Shown here piece after piece: positions 34,095-50,200 of a stretch of 64,000 bases of DNA (the stretch's first letter is position 1; every line of letters begins with the position of its first letter). Source of the DNA: Actinostola sp. cb2023 (Eukaryota > Cnidaria > Anthozoa > Actiniaria > Actinostolidae); contig JAUJYZ010000950.1 of assembly GCA_033675265.1 (NCBI GenBank), positions 38,565-102,564 of the forward strand, in the 5' to 3' direction. The notes below the pieces were generated by a model. The model saw nothing but the letters and a program-made list of their open reading frames with translations. It did no database searches and had not been told where the DNA came from. Made by a program: the position numbers and the translations under genes.

Positions 34095-34768
34095 ATTGAT
34101 CTCTGTGTTACTTGTAGGAAATGATATCCAGTCATGTGCAATATCAACTATACAAGAAGAAACGTTGTGTATACACCGGCTAACGCTGGCTTTGGACAGC
34201 CCGATGGTATCTGCTATGACTTTTAAAAAACTGCCTGATGCATAATATCGCAATGCTGTTAAGATCTGAAATATAATACATTGATTGAGCAAATGTTACA
34301 ATCAAAACGATATATTTTTCTTTCAATTTTCAATAGAAAATATATTTTAAAAGTAGATTTGATGTCGAAAGTCTTACCTGCACTTCGCAACTTAATGGGA
34401 AGTTGCGCTTCGTTCTTCTCCTCAACTCAGGCGACAATTTATTCACCAGCCATCTTATTCTTTCAGAAGACAACCTATATCTTTCCACCACCTCATTCTC
34501 GCGCATTCCGTCGAGGGAAATCCGATCTTTAAAAGTTTTTTCTTGACGAATTTGACCGAAGCAAATTGCTCCGGCCGCCATTTTTTCGTTTACGGGAAGT
34601 TAACGGGAGCATGCGAGCACCCGTAAACTTTCCCGTGAATTAACGCAAAAAATAACGGGTCCGATAATAACGCGCACTTTGAGAAACACCACTATAGTTT
34701 ATCGGGAAGTTTACGGGTAGGTTAACGGGCCCGATAAGTTACCGCGCGCTTCGAGAAACGGGCCCCTG

Positions 34769-35780
34769 GTGCGATTGAGTACTGGGATGCACTGCAGCAT
34801 GAAAGACGCATACTTATGGGCCTCCACCTTCCATTCGTGAGGAAACTGTGAAGAACGAAGAGATCAGGAACGATGGTCGCTACATAGCAACTGCATGGCT
34901 TCGCTCGATGTCAACATTCATGTCAACACGGCCTAAGATATTCGTGAACTGAACTGACAGAGACATACGTTCCCAGTCTTACTCCATTGCAGACTCATAA
35001 GATTTTCATAAGTTTTTTCCAGATTTTTCAATTATGATTTTGAGTCCGTGGAACGACCTGGTCTGAAAACGCTCGACATCTTTTAGAGTGTAAGTCTACG
35101 TACCGCTAACGGCGTGTGCGTTTGTATGTGAGATAAGCGTATTAGACATACTTCGTTCAAATGTTTTTTTCTCACGATCACAAGACGACATAACCTTCCT
35201 CCAACAAGGTTTGTGAAGAAAGAGTTCGACTGTTGATAAAACCTCATAGATCAGCTTTTAGTGGTCTCGTTCCCAGTCCCACTCGATTGCAGATTGTGCT
35301 TAGTCATCATAGGTGTATTCACTACTTAAACGTTTCTCAATGTTTAGATCTGAGATAACGATTATAGTGATCAAATCAGTGTTTGGTTACTTGTTGGGTG
35401 ACTCGGTTTCAGAAAGTGCTAAAACCTTGAACAGTTTTAATCGAACTAAATTACATTTAAATACATATTATTCTGGTATCTACTACTTGCTCCCTACATT
35501 CGTGCTCGTAGGCTTAGATCGTGCAATAAAGACCTGGCACCTGTTGCACAAAAGGTGAATAGCGCTATCCACTGGATAAGTCCTAACCAATAGATAAAAC
35601 TGATGCAGTTATCCAATATAAATTTTATCCGTTGGATAAGACTTATCCGGTGGATAGCGCTATTCACCTTTCATGCAACCGGGATCTGCTTGAGATCTTT
35701 ACGCGAGTGAATTTGACAGCTGAACTACAATACAATACAAACTTGCCCCTTGACCTCCGGTGTTTCCTGATTGGTTTGTA
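34769..35780. repeat. Tandem duplication, right part (rest of B'-C'-A'')
   Basis: B' resumes at 34769 (compare 25941). C' spans about 35030-35408 and A'' about 35409-35780. A'' differs from A by a clean MITE insertion at 35537-35685. B' has extra sequence at about 34875-34945 compared with B. Confidence 0.8.
35537..35685. mobile_element. 149-bp MITE with CTG target duplication
   Basis: Absent from the paralogous copy at about 25776. The inverted ends share AAAGGTGAATAGCGCTATCC near both termini. CTG flanks it at 35534-35536 and 35686-35688, giving the 3-bp duplication typical of Harbinger-type MITEs. The outermost few bases of the two ends differ. Confidence 0.85.
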
Positions 35781-35918
35781 ATTTGTGTGATGGCGTCTTT
35801 GGGGGAAAGTCGACGGTCACACGCGTAGGGGATTCCTCACGAAGCTAGTATTCAGTGAGGATAGACTTCGACTTCAATTTGTTCGATCAGCTTTTACTAG
35901 TGTTGTTCACTCAAGGTC

Positions 35919-36346
35919 TAAAGTGCCTATGAAACGAAAATGTCGATCCTTGTTTTATTGTACATTATTGTTGTTTGGTCTTTCTCTGAACATTTGCTGT
36001 ATTTAAACATCGACTTTGAGCGTGCGAACATTTTCTTTTCGCGGTTCGAAAATTATCATTTTCAACCAAAATGTGCGACAAGAGACTGGGCCCTTGACAA
36101 TGGCTCGGTGACGTCATAAGTTGTGTATGCCTTTGTTTGCACAACTTATGACGTCACATTTCAATAGTTTGACCGAGCGGGAATTGTCGCACTTTGAAAC
36201 CCAAAATGCCCAACTTCGTGCGCGAAATAAAAAATGTTCCTGAAGCTCAATTCACTTTTTATTAACGCCATGTAAACAAGCAAATAGTAAACTTTCGTAG
36301 TAGCAAATAAAAACGGGGTCTGTTTTTTCGTTTCATAGGCACTTTA
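35919..36346. mobile_element. MITE with TAAAGTGCCTATGAAACGAA ends
   Basis: Inverted ends of about 22 bp at 35919-35940 and about 36325-36346. Inner inverted segments, including TGACGTCATAAGTTGTG (about 36110) against its inverse near 36140, make it a long imperfect hairpin. Confidence 0.75.
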
Positions 36347-36890
36347 AATTGTTCTCTGTGGATTCTACTGTGCAAGGGTTCTTATAGTAGCCGCTTGCAT
36401 ACTGATTTAGCTACGTAATCTAGTGTGCACGTGTAGACAAGCGCAAATTCATATTTCAACAAGAAACTAAGATTTATCTAGAATACAGAATATCCACAGA
36501 ATCAACTTAGTTACCATAGTAACACTTGAAAATCGTATCTTGAATACTCCAATAAGTCCTCGAACAACAGCTCAATTAACACGTACGCCCAATATTCTAA
36601 GCTTAATTCACAAGTACTGATGTAATCAAATAAGTGTCAACATACACAGCTGGCATATTTCCCTGCAAGATTGCAACAACAACTTTCAATAACAACTCTT
36701 ATGTCTTGCGCAGTAGAGAACAAAGCACAAAGATACGTATCATGTTTACTAAGATAATAAGCTACAGAATTCGAGTCTTCAAACTCATGTAGTTTGATAA
36801 CTATCAAAGTATACTCAGATTTCAGTATTCTGTTATTATCCAGATTCACGATACTTTCTATTGCCATAGAAATCGTATCGAATGTGAAGT
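36347..36890. other. No gene recognised
   Basis: AT-rich spacer on the left of the histone region. A 76-codon minus-strand frame (36637-36867) has no recognisable motif. Confidence 0.4.
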
Positions 36891-36893
36891 TTA

Positions 36894-37479
<586 letters not shown>

Positions 37480-37480
<1 letters not shown>

Positions 37481-39815
37481 AGCGAGCCTTCTTTTCCTTT
37501 TCGTTTCTTGTGAAGGACGCACATGACTTGGCATTAGGCCTCACCAAGCGAGCCTTCTTTTCCTTTTAGTTCTTGTGAAGGACGCACATGACTTGGCATT
37601 GAACCTCACAAAGCGAGCCTTCTTTACTTTTAGTCCTCGTGAAGGACACACGTACGTGACTTGCATTAGGCCTCACCAAGCGAGCCTTCTTTACTTTTAG
37701 TCCTCGTGAAGGACACACGTACGTGACTTGCATTAGGCCTCACCAAGCGAGCCTTCTTTTCCTTTTAGTTCTTGTGAAGGACGCACATGACTTGGCATTA
37801 GGCCTCACCAAGCGAGCCTTCTTTACCTTTTAGTTCTTGTGAAGGACGCACATGACTTGGCATTGGGCCTCACCAAGCGAGCCTTCTTTACCTTTTAGTT
37901 CTTGTGAAGGACGCACATGACTTGGCATTAGGCCTCACCAAGCGAGCCTTCTTTTCCTTTTAGTTCTTGTGAAGGACGCACATGACTTGGCATTGAACCT
38001 CACAAAGCGAGCCTTCTTTACTTTTAGTCCTCGTGAAGGACACACGTACGTGACTTGCATTAGGCCTCACCAAGCGAGCCTTCTTTACTTTTAGTCCTCG
38101 TGAAGGACACACGTACGTGACTTGCATTAGGCCTCACCAAGCGAGCCTTCTTTTCCTTTTAGTTCTTGTGAAGGACGCACATGACTTGGCATTAGGCCTC
38201 ACCAAGCGAGCCTTCTTTACCTTTTAGTTCTTGTGAAGGACGCACATGACTTGGCATTGGGCCTCACCAAGCGAGCCTTCTTTACCTTTTAGTTATTGTG
38301 AAGGACGCACATGACTTGGCATTAGGCCTTACCAAGCGAGCCTTCTTTACCTTTTAGTTCTTGTGAAGGACGCACATGACTTGGAATTGGGCCTCACCAA
38401 GCGAGCCTTCTTTTCCTTTTAGTTCTTGTGAAGGACGCACATGACTTGGCATTAGGCCTCACCAAGCGAGCCTTCTTTTCCTTTTAGTTCTTGTGAAGGA
38501 CGCACATGACTTGGAATTGGGCCTCACCAAGCGAGCCTTCTTTTCCTTTTAGTTCTTGTGAAGGACGCACATGACTTGGCATTAGGCCTCACCAAGCGAG
38601 CCTTCTTTTCGTTTTAGTTCTTGTGAAGGACGCACATGACTTGGCATTGGGCCTCACCAAGCGAGCCTTCTTTTCCTTTTAGTTCTTGTGAAGGACGCAC
38701 ATGACTTGGCATTAGGCCTCACCAAGCGAGCCTTCTTTTCCTTTTAGTTCTTGTGAAGGACGCACATGACTTGGCATTGGGCCTCACCAAGCGAGCCTTC
38801 TTTTCCTTTTAGTTCTTGTGAAGGTCGCACATGACTTGGCATTGGGCCTCACCAAGCGAGCCTTCTTTTCCTTTTAGTTCTTGTGAAGGACGCACATGAC
38901 TTGGCATTAGGCCTCACCTAGCGAGCCTTCTTTTCCTTTTAGTTCTTGTGAAGGACGCACATGACTTGGCATTGGACCTCACCAAGCGAGCCTTCTTTAC
39001 CTTTTAGTTCTTGTGAAGGACGCACATGACTTGGCATTAGGCCTTACCAAGCGAGCCTTCTTTTCCTTTTAGTTCTTGTGAAGGACGCACATGACTTGGC
39101 ATTGGGCCTCACCAAGCGAGCCTTCTTTTCCTTTTAGTTCTTGTGAAGGACGCACATGACTTGGCATTGGGCCTCACCAAGCGAGCCTTCTTTTCCTTTT
39201 AGTTCTTGTGAAGGACGCACATGACTTGGCATTAGGCCTCACCAAGCGAGCCTTCTTTTCCTTTTAGTTCTTGTGAAGGACGCACATGACTTGGAATTGG
39301 GCCTCACCAAGCGAGCCTTCTTTTCCTTTTAGTTCTTGTGAAGGACGCACATGACTTGGCATTAGGCCTCACCAAGCGAGCCTTCTTTTCCTTTTAGTTC
39401 TTGTGAAGGACGCACATGACTTGGCATTGGGCCTCACCAAGCGAGCTTCTTCTTTCCTTTTAGTTCTTGTGAAGGACGCACATGACTTGGCATTAGGCCT
39501 CACCAAGCGAGCCTTCTTTTCCTTTTAGTTCTTGTGAAGGACGCACATGACTTGGCATTGGGCCTCACCAAGCGAGCCTTCTTTTCCTTTTAGTTCTTGT
39601 GAAGGTCGCACATGACTTGGCATTGGGCCTCACCAAGCGAGCCTTCTTTTCCTTTTAGTTCTTGTGAAGGACGCACATGACTTGGCATTAGGCCTCACCT
39701 AGCGAGCCTTCTTTTCCTTTTAGTTCTTGTGAAGGACGCACATGACTTGGCATTAGGCCTCACCAAATTAGCCTTCTTTACCTTTTAGTTCTTGTGAAGG
39801 ACGCACATGACTTGT
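37480..39815. repeat. 65-bp satellite, about 36 units, with higher-order structure
   Basis: The unit contains AAGCGAGCCTTCTTTTCC, TTTTAGTTCTTGTGAAGGAC and GCACATGACTTGGCATTA. Variants (TTTACC for TTTTCC, TTGGGCC for TTAGGCC, CACACGTACGTG for CGCACATG) recur in blocks. The rare word CATTGAACCTCACAAAGCG occurs 394 bp apart (37601, 37995) and GAAGGTCGC about 781 bp apart (38820, 39601). This indicates multi-unit duplications. The array lies between the H4 pseudogene and H2A. Confidence 0.95.
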
Positions 39816-40163
39816 CTCGAAACGACCATGACCGATGTCTCGAAACGACTTTTATATCGTGTCTCGAAATGGACATGTCTCGAAACGACCGGCTACCACT
39901 TTGAAAGTTTGTCGAACGAGCACGGCGCGGTCTAACAAGCATGTCGTGGTGAAAATGCGATTATAAGAATCCACAATTTGAGTCGGTCGGGGGTGATGCT
40001 TGTTATTAGGGAGCTGTAAAGGAAACCATGTAAAGCAGCAGACGTTTTTGTCAACACGGAGATTAACAGCGCGACCAATAAACCTCTCTTCCACAAAACC
40101 CTGTAGTACTCAAATGGTTCAGTTATCTGGTTATGAGCCTTATACAGAGGTAAACCGTTACAA
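39813..40163 (+). other. Possible solo-LTR-like segment
   Basis: It begins with TGTCTCGAAACGAC, repeated imperfectly four times to 39892. It ends GTTACA followed by ATTGGCGCCAAAG, which resembles a retroelement LTR end plus primer-binding site. No second LTR or pol gene lies nearby, so this is weak. Confidence 0.25.
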
Positions 40164-40372
40164 TTGGCGCCAAAGTTCAAAATAACAGTTTATGGAGACA
40201 TCGAATTGAATATTTTGTATAGTACCGTAAGTAACGTTCTTACACAAGAGGTCACTCACTATATACTTCACCGAAAGTTTACCGATTGATTATTTGCCAA
40301 TATTAGTATCAAACGTTAGGGGGAATTTTATGTTATCATAGCGTTTGGTCATGATCTTTCGATTCATGTGGT

Positions 40373-40388
40373 GGCTCCTAAAAGAGCC
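40373..40388 (-). terminator. Histone 3' stem-loop of H2A
   Basis: On the minus strand, GGCTCTTTTAGGAGCC lies 29 bases after the H2A stop. A purine-rich downstream element (GAATCGAAAGAT) follows at once. This is the replication-dependent histone mRNA 3' end, processed by SLBP and U7 instead of polyadenylation. Confidence 0.9.
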
Positions 40389-40416
40389 GTCGTTTTGTGT
40401 GATGTAGTGTAACTAC

Positions 40417-40794
40417 TTAGGCGTGTTTCTTCTCGGCCTTCTTGGGCAGATGGACGGCTTGGATGTTGGGAAGAACATCACCTTGAGCGATGGTAACTCC
40501 ACCAATAAGTTTGTTCAACTCCTCGTCGTTCCTGACGGCCAACTGCAAATGACGGGGGATGATTCTGGTCTTCTTGTTGTCACGGGCAGCGTTGCCAGCC
40601 AATTCGAGGATTTCGGCACTCAGGTACTCGAGCACAGCAGCCATGTACACTGGAGCACCGGCACCAACTCGCTTGGCATAGTTGCCTCTGCGGAGATGAC
40701 GATGGATACGACCGACGGGGAACTGAAGCCCTGCGCGGGATGAACAAGTCTTGGACTTGGTGCCCTTAGCTTTACCTTTTCCACGGCCAGACAT
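40417..40794 (-). CDS. Histone H2A, replication-dependent
   Basis: 125 residues, intron-free, from [11 protein letters not shown] to PKKAEKKHA; the length is normal for canonical animal H2A. The histone fold ([20 protein letters not shown] to [14 protein letters not shown]) and the acidic-patch residues (AEILE, NDEEL) are present. Three positions that are almost invariant elsewhere differ: Cys for Arg in KTCSSRAG (about residue 17), Asp for the second Gly in IAQGDVLPN, and His for Leu in AVHLPKK. These may mark a relaxed or decaying copy. TATA box upstream and stem-loop downstream support expression. Divergent to the H2B copy 1.2 kb away. Confidence 0.93.
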   Translation of the reverse strand: MSGRGKGKAKGTKSKTCSSRAGLQFPVGRIHRHLRRGNYAKRVGAGAPVYMAAVLEYLSAEILELAGNAARDNKKTRIIPRHLQLAVRNDEELNKLIGGVTIAQGDVLPNIQAVHLPKKAEKKHA

Positions 40795-40856
40795 TTTAGA
40801 GTTTTGGATTAGATTCTGCGATAGAATATGATTACGGCAATGATCCTTCCAAGAAT

Positions 40857-40863
40857 TTTATAC
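40857..40863 (-). promoter_or_regulatory. TATA box of H2A
   Basis: GAGTATAAAATTC on the minus strand, about 63 bp upstream of the ATG. A CCAAT-type box (CTGATTGGTGG) lies further upstream at about 40933-40943. Confidence 0.7.
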
Positions 40864-40963
40864 TCAAAGCTTGAGGACAGAAGTTCCCTGGTTAATAAAT
40901 TCAATGTGAGGTCATTTCCATACTATTTCCACCAATCAGGTTTGTATATCTGCGATCCGCATG

Positions 40964-40993
40964 TTAAACACGAGGGCGCACTATAAAAGGAGA
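40964..40993 (-). promoter_or_regulatory. Shared histone promoter box, H2A side
   Basis: Reads CCTTTTATAGTGCGCC then CTCGTGTTTAA in the direction of H2A. The same sequence, in the direction of H2B, lies at 41875-41904. It may be a conserved histone promoter element, or the two copies may be the inverted ends of a 940-bp insert. Confidence 0.5.
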
Positions 40994-41874
40994 GGTACCT
41001 AGGGTAAGTTCGTTGGATCTGTCAATCAAATCTACCGAGACGTCACAGAGAGAGGATCTCAAGAACTGCAAGCTCTATAAATCAATCAAATGAACAAGAA
41101 ACTGTGGAAATAAGTACTAAAAACGCACATGGATAATTTTGTTGTACAATTCATTATCACTTTTCACATTGGTAAAATAAAATTATGGTACTTTGAACTG
41201 GAACCGTTAGCCGTTTTGAAGTCGCACGGCTCTAGTATTGTCTGCTTATCATTGCTTTCGTAGGTTATCCTAAAATTTACCCGCCAAGACATGGAACTAC
41301 CACTTGCGAATTAAATATACTCACAGCATAGGTTTCGAAACATTACCGGCCTTTACCATAAAAGTACAGAGATGTACAAATGCTCGACACATTTACCTCG
41401 TAACAATACGCCTTCGCGGCGAACGACATGTTCGTCTTGTTATGGTGACGACGAAGACGAACAACTTGTGAATGAAAACAACACTCTTGTCACTCTATTT
41501 AGAAATGACCGAGCATAGTTTTATGCTTGGAAATGCTTATTACAGGCAAAGAGGATTTCGCTTCACGAATTTGTAGGCCTGGATAAGAAGTACGGATGTT
41601 GATTGTTGTGATACATGGCGCGCGAAATTCAAAACATTCTTCGGTACGCGTGGTGCGACTGAAAATCGTATAGATAACTACCGAATACGAAAAATATTGA
41701 CACGTCCGTCTATTATAACTGTTTTAGACATAAATTTACAATTTCTTCATTGGCTTTGCTGTTGAAATGTGACTTTATTAAGAAAATTATTTTACCCCGT
41801 TGTTCAGCCATGTTCAACCATTGTCCACCATATTGAAACTCATTATTATTCAAAAAATTGTGGGCGGAGCGATG
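40994..41874. other. H2A-H2B intergenic spacer
   Basis: No coding sequence recognised. It is longer than the compact bidirectional promoter usual for an H2A/H2B pair, and an insertion is possible (see the inverted box on both sides). Confidence 0.4.
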
Positions 41875-41904
41875 CCCTTTTATAGTGCGCCTTCGTGTTT
41901 AAAC
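41875..41904 (+). promoter_or_regulatory. Shared histone promoter box, H2B side
   Basis: Reads CCCTTTTATAGTGCGCC then TTCGTGTTTAAA, matching the H2A box except for one or two bases, directly before the H2B TATA box. Confidence 0.5.
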
Positions 41905-41907
41905 TTT

Positions 41908-41915
41908 TATATAAA
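41908..41915 (+). promoter_or_regulatory. TATA box of H2B
   Basis: TATATAAATA, about 70 bp upstream of the H2B ATG. Confidence 0.7.
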
Positions 41916-41986
41916 TATGGGTTTTTCCCTGGGTTTTCCCAGCGAGAAAGCATCATTTGATTCTATCAAAGCAACTTGTAAAGAAA

Positions 41987-42347
<361 letters not shown>

Positions 42348-42369
42348 ACAGTTTACTGAACACAACAAC

Positions 42370-42385
42370 GGCTCTTTTAGGAGCC
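42370..42385 (+). terminator. Histone 3' stem-loop of H2B
   Basis: GGCTCTTTTAGGAGCC, identical to the H2A stem-loop, followed by ACCACATGAATCGAAAGAT. Confidence 0.9.
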
Positions 42386-42622
42386 ACCACATGAATCGAA
42401 AGATATCATGACCAAATGTCTACCCTTACAACTTTTGGCGCCAACAAAGCCTTGAAAGCCCACAGAGGCATTCTGACTAATCACGTGTAATCATATTTTG
42501 AAATGCTCAAATCATCGAACAGAAAAGTGTGGTATTTCAATGAGATAAAATCTGTATAGCGTATGGCGTATTTTGATTTGCGCATTCCCGATGTTCAGTT
42601 CGGGATTGACTAAGCTATTTAT

Positions 42623-43312
42623 CGAGTTAGAGGTTGAGTTTGAGTTACCTTTGAGTTAACCAAAAATTATTATTTTTTTGGAACAATGTCTTACAACGTT
42701 GTTTGAGATTCCCCAAGGGGGGGGGGGGGGGGGGGGGGGGGTAATGCCCATGGTGACCTGGGGGGGGGGGGGGGGGGGGGGGGGGGGAGATGGTAAGGGT
42801 CGAAACTGTTATTCAAATATATATTATATATCAAACTAAGGTTTACCATCACTGCATTTGTCACACACGACGGCCACTCAACGAATTCGCTAGATTATTT
42901 TCAAGTCATTTCGCTATGCCTTTGTTCGAGTAAAACTACTGCCGTTGAAAGTTCGTTCGCCGTTAAAACTTTTTCTTGATTCTTCTTCTTTGTGTCAAAG
43001 TTAATTTGATTGATAATATATTGAGAAGCGGTAAAAAATGCCTGATATTTCAATCTATTCTCTATTAAGTTCGAGTTATTCAGTAGTACGTATTATTAAT
43101 TAATTAAATTTAAAACATACCAGAATAACAGTTTCGACCCATACCACCTCCCCCTCCCCCCCAGGCCACCATAGGCAATCCCCCCCCCCCCTTGGGGAAT
43201 CTCAAACAACGTTGTAAGACATTGTTCCAAAAAAAAAAAAATTTTTGGTTAACTCAAAGGTAACTCAACGGTAACTCAAACTCAACTCAAACTCAACTCA
43301 ACCTCTAACTCG
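42623..43312. mobile_element. Long palindromic element with about 190-bp arms
   Basis: The arms at 42623-42814 and 43123-43312 are inverted: CGAGTTAGAGGTTGAG, then GAACAATGTCTTACAACGTT, GAGATTCCCCAAGGGG, a poly-G run, and GGGTCGAAACTGTTATTC. Arm differences are mainly in G-run length and copies of a CTCAA motif. The spacer is about 308 bp with no open frame. Confidence 0.8.
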
Positions 43313-43325
43313 ATCGTGATCTATC

Positions 43326-43428
43326 TCGTTCCGTTCCTATCCAGTCCGTTGCAACATTCTAGATTTATCCTGAAACTGACGTATTTTGAGGTAAAATCTA
43401 GAATGTTGGAACGGACTGGAACGAGGGT
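43326..43428. repeat. Short palindrome
   Basis: CGTTCC then CCAGTCCGTTGCAACATTCT (about 43326-43365) is matched by an inverted AATGTTGGAACGGACTGGAA (about 43402-43421). It abuts the preceding palindromic element. Confidence 0.65.
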
Positions 43429-44010
43429 AGATTGGAACGGAACATCGGAAATATTCAAATCTTTGGAACGATCGTAGAAAAATGTTAAAAAATCGATCCA
43501 GTCCCCCCTCGCTATCACTGTAATCAACAAATACTTCTGGAAGAAGTTTATCCAAGTGAACAAGCTATTCATAAATAAACAAGACCTTGTATGCAAGGCC
43601 TAGTATTTTAAAAAAATCGTTGCTTTCAACTGACTTCTGGATCGGATTTCAGTTATCCAGGTTTGTAATGATTCAGTTTTACTTCAAGTTTGTATAACTG
43701 ATAAAGGCTTTCAAGGCTTCCATGTTATTTGTCTCTGTTTCAGTTCGCGAAGTATGCGGCCCGCATGTTCACATCGAGCGAAGAGTCGTTAATACATTGA
43801 CCTCGTGGCATTGATGGCTCTTCGTTTTTCGCTGCTGAGAGATCTTCTTGTCTTTGACTACACACTGAACACTCTGACGAGCTAGTAAAGAGTGCAAGAT
43901 TTCCCTAAAAGAATTTCCACATGAAATGCCTACCCAGTCCACAGGGAACCCAAGCATAAATTCAGTAAAAATAATAATAATTGGAAATAAAGCATTTTTT
44001 TCCCTATTGT
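43429..44010. other. No gene recognised
   Basis: Short open frames only; no motif. Confidence 0.4.
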
Positions 44011-44261
44011 CACAGGTAGCCCAAGCTGTGTATCAGTACATTATTATAAGAGAATGTATGTGGATAATGTCAATAAAATCAATAAAATAATAAAATGAAA
44101 ATGAAATCCTCTATAAAGTCCTCTGTATCTTCGAGAATTGAGCGAGTTATAGCCATTTTAGAGGAATGTATTTTATCGTTATTATCTTATTGATTTTATT
44201 GACATTATCCACATACATTCTCTTATAATAATGTACTGATACACAGCTTGGGCTACCTGTG
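44011..44261. mobile_element. MITE with perfect 75-bp inverted ends
   Basis: The arm 44011-44085 (starts CACAGGTAGCCCAAGCTGTG) is repeated exactly inverted at 44187-44261, with about 100 bp between. The perfect arms mean a young copy. It ends about 90 bp before the DNAAF6 start codon. Confidence 0.9.
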
Positions 44262-44352
44262 CTATTGTCAGTGTACAATCAGGCATCATGGGCTTCCTTT
44301 GGTGTATGCGAGGTTGCTTAGGGTAACCTAGCGACCAATATCAACATTCAAG

Positions 44353-50197
<5,845 letters not shown>

Positions 50198-50200
<3 letters not shown>

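Larger units (their letters stand above)
30784..34581 (-). pseudogene. Harbinger DDE transposase, interrupted
   Basis: Exons on the minus strand: A 34378-34581 (MAAGAICFGQIR to LRRRTKRNFPLSCEVQ), B 34095-34265 (ILTALRYYASGSF, then GLSKASVSRCIHNV, a helix-turn-helix), C from 32095 (ETMASFYEIAGFPRIIGAID). Introns have normal GT-AG borders. The catalytic triad of the HARBI1 family is present: Asp in GAIDGS, Asp in GSTHDSAVF, Glu in TRNTIERCFG. The exon carrying DGWLLGDRG is split by an 865-bp insertion (30936-31800). On its far side the frame resumes with CPALQPYLMTPF and ends at 30784. The two halves are in the same frame when the insert is ignored, so the gene was probably intact before it. 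About 280 residues in all, slightly short for HARBI1. Confidence 0.75.
26850..34765. mobile_element. PIF/Harbinger DNA transposon, 7.9 kb, two genes
   Basis: The terminal inverted repeats start GGGCCCGTTTCTCGAAGCGC and are identical for about 45 bp at both ends (26850-26894, 34721-34765). They are flanked by the 3-bp target duplication CTG (26847-26849, 34766-34768). It encodes, convergently, a Myb/SANT-like protein (+) and a HARBI1-type DDE transposase (-), the standard two-gene layout of animal Harbingers. It is large for the family because its introns hold nested repeats and its transposase an insertion. It sits in segment B' of a local tandem duplication, whose B copy (25940) lacks the element. 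Confidence 0.9.

Noticed and set aside
39813..40163. Solo LTR
   Set aside because: Only the TG...CA-like ends and a short GGCGCC primer-site-like word support it. No partner LTR or target duplication was found, so it is kept only as a low-confidence note.
40423..40743. 106-codon plus-strand frame
   Set aside because: Antisense shadow of the H2A gene.
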